From Nitrobacter hamburgensis X14 (GTDB taxonomy: Bacteria > Pseudomonadota > Alphaproteobacteria > Rhizobiales > Xanthobacteraceae): a DNA stretch of 64,000 bases. Made by a program: the position numbers and the translations under genes. The notes beneath the pieces are model-generated. The model did not search any database. It saw only the letters and a program-made list of their open reading frames with translations, and was not told the DNA's origin. Position 1 is the first letter of the stretch. Every line of letters begins with the position of its first letter. The stretch spans positions 248,001 through 312,000 of the forward strand of contig NC_007964.1 in NCBI RefSeq assembly GCF_000013885.1, given 5' to 3'. Positions 44,791-53,266 of this stretch are shown one piece after another.

Positions 44791-46076
44791 GTGTCGACGT
44801 GACCAAGCTGCCCTCCGGCCTCACGGTTGTCACCGACACCATGCCGCATCTGGAAACGGCCGCGCTCGGCGTCTGGACGGGGGTCGGCGGCCGCGACGAG
44901 AAGCCGAACGAGCACGGCATCTCGCACCTTCTTGAACACATGGCGTTCAAGGGAACCACCACGCGGTCGGCGCGAGAGATCGCCGAGGAAATCGAGGCGG
45001 TCGGCGGCGATCTCAACGCGGCCACCGGCGTCGAGACCACGGCCTATTACGCGCGGGTGATGAAGGCGGACGTTCCGCTCGCGCTCGATGTGCTGAGCGA
45101 CATCCTGTCCAATCCGAACTTCGCCGCGGACGAACTCGAACGCGAAAAGAGCGTCATCGAGCAGGAAATCGGCGCGGCGCAGGACACGCCCGACGACGTC
45201 GTGTTCGAGCATCTCAACGAACTCTGTTATCCCGATCAGCCGATGGGACGCTCGCTGCTCGGTACGCCGGAGACGCTGAAGCGGTTCAACGGCGACAGCC
45301 TGCATGGCTATCTCGCGACCCATTATCGCGGGCCTAATATGGTGGTGGCCGCGGCGGGGGCGGTCGAGCACAAGGCGGTCGTTGCAGAAGTCGAGCGGCG
45401 CTTTGCGAGCTTCGATGCTGCGCCGGCGCCGAAGCCGCAAGCGGCGAAATTCGGCAAGGGCGGCTCCAAGGTGGTGCATCGCGACCTCGAGCAGGCGCAT
45501 CTGACGTTGGCGCTGGAAGGGCTGCCGCAGACCGACCGCTCGCTGTTCTCCTTGCAGGTGTTCACCCATCTTATCGGCGGCGGCATGTCCTCGCGGCTGT
45601 TTCAGGAGGTCCGCGAGAAGCGCGGGCTGTGCTATTCGATTTACGCCTTCCACGCGCCCTATGCCGATACCGGGTTCTTCGGGCTCTACACCGGCACCGA
45701 TCCGAGCGACGCGCCGGAGATGATGGAAGTCGTGGTCGATGTCATCAATGAGGCGGTGGAGACGCTGACCGATACCGAAATCGCGCGCGCGAAAGCGCAG
45801 ATGAAAGCCGGTCTGCTGATGGCGTTGGAGAGTTGCAGCGCCCGCGCCGAACAACTGGCGCGTCACATCCTCGTCTACGGGCGGCCGCAGAGCGTGGCCG
45901 AATTGATGGCCAGGATCGATGCCGTCAGCATCGAATCGACCCGCGACGTGGCGCGGGATATCTTGACGCGCAGCCGGCCCGCTGTCGTCGCGCTCGGCAG
46001 CGGCAGGGGGTTGGACACGGCGGTGGCTTTTGCGGAAGGATTGACGCCGTCGAAGGCGAAAATCCTGCTTCACTAG
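44787..46076 (+). CDS. M16-family zinc peptidase (mitochondrial processing peptidase-like)
   Basis: 429 residues with both M16 halves. The inverted zinc motif HLLEH in HGISHLLEHMAFKGT, and the distal Glu in the EREKSVIEQEI region, mark an active subunit; the C-terminal half has the usual FTHLIGGGMSSRLFQEVREKRGL. Bacterial relatives degrade peptides; the partner and substrate are unknown. The start overlaps the thrC stop (ATGA 44787-44790). The TAG stop at 46074-46076 lies at the first bases of a repeat element. Confidence 0.92.
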   Translation: MSVDVTKLPSGLTVVTDTMPHLETAALGVWTGVGGRDEKPNEHGISHLLEHMAFKGTTTRSAREIAEEIEAVGGDLNAATGVETTAYYARVMKADVPLALDVLSDILSNPNFAADELEREKSVIEQEIGAAQDTPDDVVFEHLNELCYPDQPMGRSLLGTPETLKRFNGDSLHGYLATHYRGPNMVVAAAGAVEHKAVVAEVERRFASFDAAPAPKPQAAKFGKGGSKVVHRDLEQAHLTLALEGLPQTDRSLFSLQVFTHLIGGGMSSRLFQEVREKRGLCYSIYAFHAPYADTGFFGLYTGTDPSDAPEMMEVVVDVINEAVETLTDTEIARAKAQMKAGLLMALESCSARAEQLARHILVYGRPQSVAELMARIDAVSIESTRDVARDILTRSRPAVVALGSGRGLDTAVAFAEGLTPSKAKILLH

Positions 46077-46200
46077 AGTCTTTCCGCTTCTGATGGAATC
46101 AGAAGCGGGGCTCCATGATTCTGATTTGACGCGCTTTATTGACGCGAACCGGTACCCATCCTCGGGTCAAGCCCGAGGACATGCTTCGCTCGAAAACGCT
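46075..46200 (+). repeat. TAGAGC-type repeat, long variant; start overlaps the M16 gene stop codon
   Basis: 126-bp copy beginning AGAGTCTTTCCGCTTCTGAT and ending CGAAAACGCT, with the extra hairpin TCCTCGGG-TCAAG-CCCGAGGA also found at 6551 and 57608. The T before it plus its first two bases form the stop codon TAG of the peptidase gene. Confidence 0.88.
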
Positions 46201-46253
46201 AGAGATCAACGTTATAGATTAGAGGCTGGCGGGTTCGGCATCGAGGAACGGCC

Positions 46254-46838
46254 ATGGCCCTGTTTCGTTTGCCATCCAGCGCGCCGGCGCTCATGCCGCG
46301 GGGACGCGGCCTGTTGCTGCGCGCGCCGGAGGTGTCCGATTTTCTGCAATGGACGCGGCTTCGCGAGTACAGCCGCGCCTATCTGACGCCATGGGAGCCG
46401 ATCTGGCCATCGGACGACCTGACCCGCGCCGGCTTCCGGCGGCGGCTGCGTCGCTACGCGGAGGATATCGCGGGAGACAAATCTTATCCGTTCATCGTGT
46501 TTCGGGAATCCGACGGTGTCATGCTCGGCGGGGTCACGCTCGCCAATGTTCGCCGCGGCATCGTGCAGGCCGGCACCATCGGATACTGGATCGGCGAACC
46601 CTATGCGGGACAGGGCTATATGACCGCGGCGCTGCGGGTGCTGTTGCCGACCCTGTTCGGCGAGCTGAACCTGCATCGCATCGAGGCCGCCTGCATTCCC
46701 AGCAATGCGCCGTCGATCCGGGTGCTGGAAAAGTGCGGCTTCACGCGCGAGGGGCTGGCGCGCCGCTATCTCTGCATCAACGGGATCTGGCAGGATCACC
46801 TGCTGTTCGGCATGCTGCACGAGGATTTTCACGGCTAA
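46254..46838 (+). CDS. GNAT N-acetyltransferase, RimJ/RimL type
   Basis: 194 residues. Ribosomal-protein-serine/alanine acetyltransferase-like fold: LLLRAPEVSDFLQWTRLRE, WPSDDLTRAGFRRRLRRY, GTIGYWIGEPYAGQGYMTAA with the acetyl-CoA loop, and the closing NAPSIRVLEKCGFTREGLARRYL. Substrate could be a ribosomal protein N-terminus or a free amine. GAGGAA six bases before ATG 46254 supports the start. It follows thrC and the M16 gene in order but is separated from them by a repeat. Confidence 0.88.
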   Translation: MALFRLPSSAPALMPRGRGLLLRAPEVSDFLQWTRLREYSRAYLTPWEPIWPSDDLTRAGFRRRLRRYAEDIAGDKSYPFIVFRESDGVMLGGVTLANVRRGIVQAGTIGYWIGEPYAGQGYMTAALRVLLPTLFGELNLHRIEAACIPSNAPSIRVLEKCGFTREGLARRYLCINGIWQDHLLFGMLHEDFHG

Positions 46839-46849
46839 AACCTTCCGCT

Positions 46850-46914
46850 TCAAATCGCATCAGAAGCGAGGCTTTCTGATTTTGAGAGGCTCTATGATTT
46901 TGATTTGACGCGCG
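46850..46914 (+). repeat. Degenerate TAGAGC-type repeat fragment
   Basis: A broken copy: CCTTCCGCTTCAAATCG...CATCAGAAGCGAGGCT, then GAGGCTCTATGATTTTGA and TTTGACGCGC, but the right half with the CGAAAACGCTCT end is missing. Confidence 0.65.
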
Positions 46915-46996
46915 CGCTGGTCGTTTTGCGCCTTTGGCTTGCCGCCATTGCCTTGTTATAAAGCCAGCGCGTGGAAACAATGATCGGACGACGCGA

Positions 46997-47683
46997 ATGG
47001 TTCCTGTTGCGGATTCGACTGACGCGCCTGAACCGGCTGTTGCCGGGCCATTGCGGCGCTTTCCGTTTGGCCTGGTGACCATGGTTGCAGTTTTCGGCAT
47101 CGTTGCGGCCTCGCCGACCCAAGCGCAATCGCTCGGGGATCGCTTCAAGGACATGTTCGGCATCAAATCGCAGCCGGAGCGGGCGGCGCCCGCATCAGGC
47201 GAGACGGCTTCCGCGCCCAGCGACCTCAGTTGTCCGCCTGTGACCATCCGCGCCGGCGCGTCGACTTACGCGGTCGGCCTGCCGGGCAAGCCGGCGAGCG
47301 GCACCGATCTCCGCTACCAGGCAATCATCGGCGAGACCGCGCGAGAATGCGACTACAACACCGACACGCATCAGATCGCGATCAAGGTCGGAATTCAGGG
47401 ACGGGTCATCGTGGGGCCGGCCGGCGCGCCGCCGACGGTGGAGGTGCCGTTGCGCGTCGCGGTGGTCGAGGACGGCGTTTCCGCGAAAACTATCGCCACC
47501 AAGGCCTATACGATTACGGTGAACGTGCCGGGCGTCGAAGGCGGGACCTACAGTTTTGTGTCGGACGATATCGCCTATCCGGCGCCGCAAGGCGCGGTCG
47601 CCGACCGATATGTGTTTTACATCGGGTTCGATCCGCAGGCACTGAAGCCTGAGCCGCGGGCGAGGAGCAAGCGGCAGAGGTAA
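46997..47683 (+). CDS. Exported protein of unknown function
   Basis: 228 residues from ATG 46997. A hydrophobic segment (FGLVTMVAVFGIVAASPTQAQ) reads as a signal peptide with cleavage near TQAQS. The mature part starts LGDRFKDMFGIKSQPE, then LSCPPVTIRAGASTYAVGLPG and a beta-rich region with one further Cys (ARECDYNTDTHQI). The C-terminal tail is basic. No family recognised. Ribosome-binding site weak, so the exact start is uncertain. Confidence 0.6.
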   Translation: MVPVADSTDAPEPAVAGPLRRFPFGLVTMVAVFGIVAASPTQAQSLGDRFKDMFGIKSQPERAAPASGETASAPSDLSCPPVTIRAGASTYAVGLPGKPASGTDLRYQAIIGETARECDYNTDTHQIAIKVGIQGRVIVGPAGAPPTVEVPLRVAVVEDGVSAKTIATKAYTITVNVPGVEGGTYSFVSDDIAYPAPQGAVADRYVFYIGFDPQALKPEPRARSKRQR

Positions 47684-47727
47684 TCGAAGTGCGACCGCGA
47701 GGACACGGCGCTGACACTTGTCTGGCC

Positions 47728-47823
47728 GTCATACCCCGCAAGCGGGTATCCAGTACGTTTAGGCCTTGCGAATTTCACCGCGACTCAATGAAATATCGAT
47801 CATCCGCTTTCGCGGATGATGAC
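47728..47823. repeat. GTCAT...ATGAC intergenic repeat
   Basis: 96-bp element from GTCATACCCCGC to GATGATGAC, with internal hairpins ATACCCCGCAAGCGGGTAT and ATCATCCGC-TTTC-GCGGATGAT. The ends match those of the shorter palindrome at 21078. Confidence 0.7.
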
Positions 47824-47864
47824 GCCGGCATCGGTAGCCCCGCCATCAACAGCCAGCCGAAATA

Positions 47865-47897
47865 AAAAGCCGGCGCGATGGGTTCGCGCCGGCTTTT
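47865..47897 (-). terminator. Rho-independent terminator of the F0 operon
   Basis: AAAAGCCGGCGCGA and TCGCGCCGGCTTTT form a 14-bp stem with loop TGGGT; on the minus strand T-rich sequence follows. It lies 18 bp after the atpF stop. Confidence 0.88.
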
Positions 47898-47915
47898 GCT
47901 TTTATCGTGAAAAAC

Positions 47916-48401
47916 TCAGTTCAGCTTGGCGCGAACTTCGTTGACGCCGTTGGCGAGCAGATCGTCGGCGACCTGTCCCTTCACCGACTGCGACAGGATG
48001 GCGGCGGCGGCGGCGACCGCGGCGTCGGCGGCGGCGGCGCGGACATCCGCGATGGCCTGGGCTTCCGCCGATGCGATCTTGCCTTCCGCGCTCTTGGTGC
48101 GGCGCGCGACGAAATCCTCCATCTTGACCTTGGCTTCGGCCGCGATGCGCTCGGCTTCGGCTTTGGCCGAGGCGATAATGTCCTGCGCCTCGCGCTCGGC
48201 ACTCGCGTGGCGGGCTCTGTAGTCGGCGAGCAGCTTGGCGGCTTCGTCCTTCAGGCGGCGCGCGTCGTCGAGCTCGCCCTTGATGCGCGCGCTGCGACGA
48301 TCGAGCGTGGTCAGCACGGTGCGGTGCACTCCGACATAGGCGAAGACGCCCATCAGGATCACGAAGGCTATGGCAACCCAGGTTTCCGGCTCGGCAAACA
48401 T
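47916..48401 (-). CDS. atpF: ATP synthase F0 subunit b
   Basis: Peripheral-stalk stator subunit. 161 residues: N-terminal membrane helix ([18 protein letters not shown]) and a long charged helix with the b-type pattern [22 protein letters not shown]. Last gene of the operon, 7 bp after the b' gene. The ending VNEVRAKLN is normal. Confidence 0.95.
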
Positions 48402-48408
48402 GGTCTCG

Positions 48409-48966
48409 TCATCCCTTCATCGAGGCTTCGACGGCGCTGTCGACGAGCTTGCGGTCAGGCATTGCGCCGGTCAGTTGCTGCACGATAGCCGTTGCCGCAT
48501 CGCTAGCGATGCCGCGGACGTTGCTCATTGCCGCCGTGCGCGTCGAGGCGATGGTCTTCTCGGCGTCGGCAAGCTTGGCGGACAGCCGTTTCTCGAGCGC
48601 CTTGCGTTCGGTATCGGCCTCGGCATTCAGCTTCTCGCGGGTCTCGTTGCCGATCGCCTGCGCCCGGGTCCGCGCGGCCGCGAGTTCGACCTCGTAGGCC
48701 TTCAACGCAGCGTCGGACTCGTTTTTCAGCGTTTGCGCCTGCGCGATATCGCCCTCGATCTTGTTCTGGCGGTCGTCGATGGTCTTGCGGACGCGCGGCA
48801 AGGCCAGTCGCGACGAGATCAGATAGAGCGCGACGAACGCGATCGTCAGCGACACCAGTTGGGACGCGAACGTGTCTTTCTGGAACGGCGGAAACGGGGC
48901 CTTGTGGCCGCCGCCGGCTTCGGTGTGGGCCGTCGCGCCCTTTGCGTTGCCATGACTGTCGGCCAC
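48409..48966 (-). CDS. atpG: ATP synthase F0 subunit b'
   Basis: Second, divergent stator subunit found in alphaproteobacteria and photosynthetic bacteria, pairing with b. 185 residues with a hydrophilic His/Gly-rich head ([19 protein letters not shown]), one membrane helix ([20 protein letters not shown]) and a coiled coil ([20 protein letters not shown]). Located between atpE and atpF, the standard order. Confidence 0.94.
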
Positions 48967-49029
48967 GGGCCTCTCCTCTGCGGTTGATCGGGTCCCGGTT
49001 TTCCGGGTCCCGTCAGCCAGCCAGTGATC

Positions 49030-49257
49030 TTAAAGGGCGAACAGCAACAGCAGGGCGATCAGCAGCGAGAAGATGCCGAGCGCTTCGGTCACGGCGAAGC
49101 CGAAGATCAGATTGCCGAACTGGCCCTGGGCGGCCGACGGATTGCGCACCGCCGCGGCAAGATAGTTGCCGAATATGATGCCCACGCCGGCGCCGGCACC
49201 ACCCATGCCAATGCAGGCAATACCGGCGCCAATGTACTTCGCTGCGAGCGGATCCAT
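49030..49257 (-). CDS. atpE: ATP synthase F0 subunit c
   Basis: Rotor-ring proteolipid, 75 residues, two helices joined by a polar loop (AAVRNPSAAQGQ). The proton-carrying carboxylate is the Glu in FAVTEALGIFSLL. AGGAG eight bases before ATG 49257 decides the start; the open frame continuing to 49338 is the atpB end read in another phase. Confidence 0.96.
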   Translation of the reverse strand: MDPLAAKYIGAGIACIGMGGAGAGVGIIFGNYLAAAVRNPSAAQGQFGNLIFGFAVTEALGIFSLLIALLLLFAL

Positions 49258-49315
49258 AACAAACTCCTTAGTTGAGGCTTGTGAGAGTGACTTTAGAGGG
49301 CTGCCGAAACCGGTC

Positions 49316-50059
49316 CTAGTGACCGGGATGAATCGCATCGTTGATGTAGATGCAGGTGAGGATGGTGAAGACGTAGGCCTGAAGGAATGCGACCAGCAGT
49401 TCGAGCGCGGTGAGCGCCACCACCAGCGCCAGCGGCAGCACGGCGCCGAACACGCCGACGATGCCCATGGCGCCGAGCATGGTGACGAAGCTCGCGAACA
49501 CCTTCAGCGTGATGTGGCCGGCCAGCATGTTGGCGAACAGACGCACGCTGTGCGAGACCGGCCGCGACAGGAACGAAATCACCTCGATCGCCACCACCAG
49601 CGGCAGGATCACGATCGGAATGCCCGAGGGCACGAACAGTTTGAAGAACCTCAGACCGTTCTTGTAGAACCCGTAGATCAGCACGGTGAAGAAGACGAGG
49701 AATGCCAGCGCGGCCGTCACGATGATGTGGCTCGAGATCGTGAAGGTATAGGGGACGATGCCGACCAGGTTGGAGACCGTCACCAGCATGAAGATCGTGA
49801 ACACGAACGGGAAGAACTTCATCCCGTCCTTGCCGGCGGTGGTGTGTATGGTGTCCGCCACGAATTCGTAGCTGATCTCGGCGATCGACTGCATGCGCCC
49901 GGGCACGAGCTTGCGGCCGGTGGCCAGCATCAAAAGCGACGTCAGAACGACGGCGACCAGCATATAGGCGGAGGAATTGGTGAAAGCGATTTCCTGGCCG
50001 CCGATATGGCCTATCGTGAAGATCGTCTCGATGTTGAACTGGTGGATCGGGTCCATCAT
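49316..50059 (-). CDS. atpB: ATP synthase F0 subunit a
   Basis: Stator channel subunit that passes protons to the c-ring. 247 residues, about six helices. The essential Arg lies in SVRLFANMLAGHITLK; YTFTISSHIIVTAALAF and the C-terminal AYVFTILTCIYINDAIH are typical. Second gene of the operon, followed by atpE after 58 bp. Confidence 0.95.
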   Translation of the reverse strand: MMDPIHQFNIETIFTIGHIGGQEIAFTNSSAYMLVAVVLTSLLMLATGRKLVPGRMQSIAEISYEFVADTIHTTAGKDGMKFFPFVFTIFMLVTVSNLVGIVPYTFTISSHIIVTAALAFLVFFTVLIYGFYKNGLRFFKLFVPSGIPIVILPLVVAIEVISFLSRPVSHSVRLFANMLAGHITLKVFASFVTMLGAMGIVGVFGAVLPLALVVALTALELLVAFLQAYVFTILTCIYINDAIHPGH

Positions 50060-50126
50060 CCGCGTGCAACTTTCAGTCTGCCGGCAGGCCGGCGTTCAAG
50101 CAACTCAGTTATCGGGCAGCCACCCG

Positions 50127-50510
50127 TCATCGGTCGGTCTGCTCGGGAACCACGCCTGCCGACCGCATCACGTTGATCACGCCGGCCGCGAAGCCGAGCA
50201 GGAAAAACACGATCAGCCCCCAAGGCGAGGTCGACAGCAAGCGGTCGAATCCCCAGCCGATCACCGCTCCGACGACAACGCCCGCGATCAACTCCGACGA
50301 CAGGCGGAAACCACGCGCCATCGCCGAGGCCCTGGCGGCGCCGTTCCCGCTTCCATCTCCGAATTGGTCAGTCTCGTTCTTGCGGGCGCCTTGAAGTTTG
50401 GACAGCCGCTGATCGAGATTTCCGAGCCTTTCGGAAAGCGCAGCTTCGTCGGGAGCCGAATGCTCGCGATCTCCGTGCCCGCTGCTGTTTTTGTCTGTGC
50501 CGTCAGCCAT
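50127..50510 (-). CDS. atpI: ATP synthase-associated protein I
   Basis: 127 residues with two C-terminal helices (LIAGVVVGAVIGWGFDRLL and GLIVFFLLGFAAGVINVM) and the family signature GWGFDRLLSTSPWG. It helps c-ring assembly and magnesium or cation handling in some bacteria. First gene of the operon. ATG 50510 (MADGTDKNSSG) was preferred to GTG 50528. Confidence 0.9.
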   Translation of the reverse strand: MADGTDKNSSGHGDREHSAPDEAALSERLGNLDQRLSKLQGARKNETDQFGDGSGNGAARASAMARGFRLSSELIAGVVVGAVIGWGFDRLLSTSPWGLIVFFLLGFAAGVINVMRSAGVVPEQTDR

Positions 50511-51074
50511 GCTCTCGACACCCGACACAACGCCGCGATCTCAGGAAATAACGCCCGTTACCCTCAAAAGCCGCGCGGACCATACTGACGGCCACAGGTC
50601 AAGTCAAGATTGTGCCGTATCTGACTATAGCATTGAATTAGCTGATTTTATTTTGAAAAATCAAATCGGCTGCGCCCAGTTGCCGCGCTGCAACAGCGGA
50701 CTCGCGGGAGGGCTGCCTGCTTTTGCTTCGCGGCGCAACTGGGACGCACGCAAGCCGGCGGATGGTGGTATCCTGCGGGGCTGTATGATTCCAGCAGATC
50801 GATCCTTGTTTTTCGGCCTGGTCGGCGTGAGGTGATGTCGGTCATGCGCCGTTTTCGTCATCTCGTAACCACTTATAATCCAAGGGTGAATAGCGCCGAC
50901 TGACCTGTTCCGCGAAACCGGCGGCCCGCTTTTGCAGCGTTGGGGTTGTCAAGGGCGGAACCGGATCGAATTGGCGGTCGACGCGTTGAAATCGCGTCGC
51001 GCGTCCTATAGCTCGAGAGTGCCTGGCGCAGACGCCGGTTCGGTGGCGAGCGGATGGCGTTGACGGAGCCGAGC
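50511..51074. other. Divergent region between the F0 operon and the exported-protein gene
   Basis: 564 bp. It contains the F0 promoter (50579-50607) and an AT-rich patch (50630-50665). No coding sequence or repeat of the families in this window was recognised. Confidence 0.55.
50579..50607 (-). promoter_or_regulatory. Sigma-70-type promoter of the F0 operon
   Basis: On the minus strand TTGACT (50607-50602) and TATGGT (50584-50579) are separated by exactly 17 bp. The predicted start of transcription is about 60 bp before the atpI ATG. The -35 matches consensus at five of six positions, the -10 at four of six. Confidence 0.55.
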
Positions 51075-51629
51075 ATGAGCGCAGCGACTTCACCTCTCAG
51101 ACTGTCGCGGATTCCGGCGACTGCCGCGTTGGCTGCCTGCCTCGCCGCACCGGCGCTGGCGCAGGCGACGCCGGATGTGGAGAACGGACGCTATACGCTT
51201 ACGCCGATGAGCGGCGGCTTCGTCAGGCTGGATACGCGGACCGGTGTGGTCTCGCACTGCGGGGACAAAGGCAACGGCTGGGCGTGTTACGCCTTGCCCG
51301 AAGAACGTGCTGCGCTGGATAAGGAAATCGGCCGGCTGCTGGCGGAGAACGAGAAACTGAAGGCGCAACTCGCCGCGCGCGAGCCGACTGCCAGCGGCAA
51401 GACCCAGCAGGCTTTGCCCAAGGCGGATTCGCTGAGGCCGGGCGCTCCCAAGGCTGGCGTTCCCAAGGCTGACCAACCGAAATCCGCCGACGCCAACCGC
51501 AACAGCATCGAGATTCCGCTGCCGAGCGATCGCGACATGGATCGCGTCATGTCGTTCGTCGAGCGCGCCTGGCGGCGGCTGATCGAGATGGCCGGCCGCG
51601 TTCACCGCGATGCGTCCGGAGGAATCTGA
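51075..51629 (+). CDS. Exported protein with coiled-coil segment, unknown function
   Basis: 184 residues. Signal peptide (IPATAALAACLAAPALAQA), then a conserved-looking region RYTLTPMSGGFVRLDTRTG VVSHC with WACYALPEERAALDKEI (two Cys), a short coiled coil (GRLLAENEKLKAQLA), a Pro/Ala/Lys-rich spacer with repeated KAGVPKADQPK-like units, and an amphipathic C-terminus (DRVMSFVERAWRRLIEMAG). GGAG seven bases before ATG 51075 supports this start over ATG 51054. Similar proteins are present in relatives; no named family was recognised. Confidence 0.7.
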   Translation: MSAATSPLRLSRIPATAALAACLAAPALAQATPDVENGRYTLTPMSGGFVRLDTRTGVVSHCGDKGNGWACYALPEERAALDKEIGRLLAENEKLKAQLAAREPTASGKTQQALPKADSLRPGAPKAGVPKADQPKSADANRNSIEIPLPSDRDMDRVMSFVERAWRRLIEMAGRVHRDASGGI

Positions 51630-51818
51630 CCGGCGCGGTCCGACGCAAAGACATTTGATTCAAGATAATTGACTCAAGACATTTTGGCGCAAGACGTGGG
51701 CTCGATCCTCGCGCGCCGCCCGCGACGATCTGCCGCAAAACGATCTCCCCGTTCTGTCGGAACGCTTGCTGCACGCACCGGTTGTCCTCCTTTCACTGCA
51801 AAAAAGGGGAAGGTCTTC

Positions 51819-52235
51819 ATGCGATTTTCGAAAATCCTGCTCGCGGCGCTGGCGGTGGGCACCACGTCCATTTTGTTTCAGCCCGCGATGGCTGCGCCTT
51901 TGACGGTCGACCGATCGCTTGCCACCCCAGCCGCGACGCCACAGCCGGTCCGTTATCGACACCATGGCTGGCATCGTCATCACCATCATCATGGTTGGCA
52001 TCATCACGGCTGGCGGCGTGGTCACTATGGCTATGGCCCGGGTTACTATGGCTATGGTCCGGGTCCCGTGTTCGGCGGACTCGCCGCCGGCGCGATGATC
52101 GGCAGCGCCATAGCCGGGAGTCAGGCTCGCGCGCCAAGAAGCGACGACGCCTATTGCTTCCGCCGCTTCAAATCCTACGACCCGCGCTCCGGGACGTATC
52201 TTGGCTACGATGGCAACCGCCATCCCTGCCCGTAG
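51819..52235 (+). CDS. BA14K-family exported protein with His/Gly/Tyr-rich repeats
   Basis: 138 residues. Signal peptide (FSKILLAALAVGTTSILF...AMAAP), then a low-complexity segment of His, Trp, Gly and Tyr (HHGWHRHHHHHGWHHHGW; GYGPGYYGYGPGP), a hydrophobic glycine-rich stretch, and the BA14K signature YCFRRFKSYDPRSGTYLGY at the C-terminus with two cysteines. In Brucella a member is a lectin-like immunoreactive protein. The His cluster could bind metals; that is inference. The frame is open to 51669, but the signal peptide fixes 51819. Confidence 0.82.
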   Translation: MRFSKILLAALAVGTTSILFQPAMAAPLTVDRSLATPAATPQPVRYRHHGWHRHHHHHGWHHHGWRRGHYGYGPGYYGYGPGPVFGGLAAGAMIGSAIAGSQARAPRSDDAYCFRRFKSYDPRSGTYLGYDGNRHPCP

Positions 52236-52504
52236 TCAGACGAGGACGCAGCTCGTCCGGCGCGACGATCCGGCTGCTCCGCGCGGCCGGATCGTTTCTG
52301 TTTTCGAGGTCGTTGCTATCGATAAAATCGCAGCAGGACGGGCGCTGTTCAGGCAAGCGGGGATCAGGACCGTTAACTCGTTTCCATGGTCCGCGGCATT
52401 GCGCCTTGCAAGACCGGTTCGAGCGGTGGACAATCTGGTTCCGGGGTACGCACCCGGCCCGAGACCGCAATGAACGCGAATGCATGCGCGAGCCCGTGGA
52501 TTCA

Positions 52505-53179
52505 ATGACCGCATCCGATAGCACCCGTATCGTGATCGCCGACGATCATCCGCTGTTCCGCGATGCCCTGCGGCAGGCGGTCGCCAGCATCATGCCTGCG
52601 CAGATCGACGAGGCCGGCACGTTCGAGGAGTTGACGGCGCGGCTCGAGCAGGAGGCCGACGTCGATCTGATTCTGCTCGACCTGTCGATGCCAGGGATCA
52701 GCGGGTTTTCCGGGCTGATTTATCTGCGCGCCCAGTATTCGGCGATTCCGGTGGTGGTGGTGTCGGCCAGCGACGACGTGGCGACAATCCGCCGCTCGAT
52801 GGATTTCGGCGCCTCCGGGTTCATTCCGAAGCGGTTGGGAGTCGATGCGCTGCGCACCGCGATCCTCAAGGTCATCGAGGGTGATATCTGGATCCCGCCC
52901 GACGTCGATCTGTCGGCCGCCGCCGATCCGGAGATGACGCGCTTGCGCGACCGGCTCGTCACGCTGACGCCGCAGCAGGTGCGCGTCCTGATGATGCTGT
53001 CCGAAGGGCTGCTCAACAAACAGATCGCCTACGAACTCGGGGTATCGGAGGCGACCATCAAGGCGCATGTCTCCGCGATCCTGCAAAAGCTCGGGGTCGA
53101 CAGCCGCACCCAGGCGGTCATTGCGGCGGCGCGGATTGCCGGAGATCAGTGGCGTCAGAGCGAGCCGTCGGCGGGTTGA
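52505..53179 (+). CDS. NarL/LuxR-family response regulator, CrbR/ErdR-like
   Basis: 224 residues. Receiver domain with ADDHPLFRDALRQ and phospho-Asp in LILLDLSMPGISG; C-terminal LuxR helix-turn-helix LTPQQVRVLMMLSEGLLNKQIAYELGVSEATIKAH region. It converges on the SSF-domain hybrid kinase at 53267. A LuxR regulator next to an SSF-sensor kinase is the arrangement of CrbR/CrbS (ErdR/MxtR), which controls acetyl-CoA synthetase and acetate use. The role here is inferred from that pairing. ATG 52484 is an alternative start. Confidence 0.82.
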   Translation: MTASDSTRIVIADDHPLFRDALRQAVASIMPAQIDEAGTFEELTARLEQEADVDLILLDLSMPGISGFSGLIYLRAQYSAIPVVVVSASDDVATIRRSMDFGASGFIPKRLGVDALRTAILKVIEGDIWIPPDVDLSAAADPEMTRLRDRLVTLTPQQVRVLMMLSEGLLNKQIAYELGVSEATIKAHVSAILQKLGVDSRTQAVIAAARIAGDQWRQSEPSAG

Positions 53180-53266
53180 GTCGTCGGTTCGCGGCGATCT
53201 CGGCATTTGATCGTAGCGGCGCTTTCCCCGGACAACTCCTCGGCAGAAGACAAAGATGTGTTGCGG

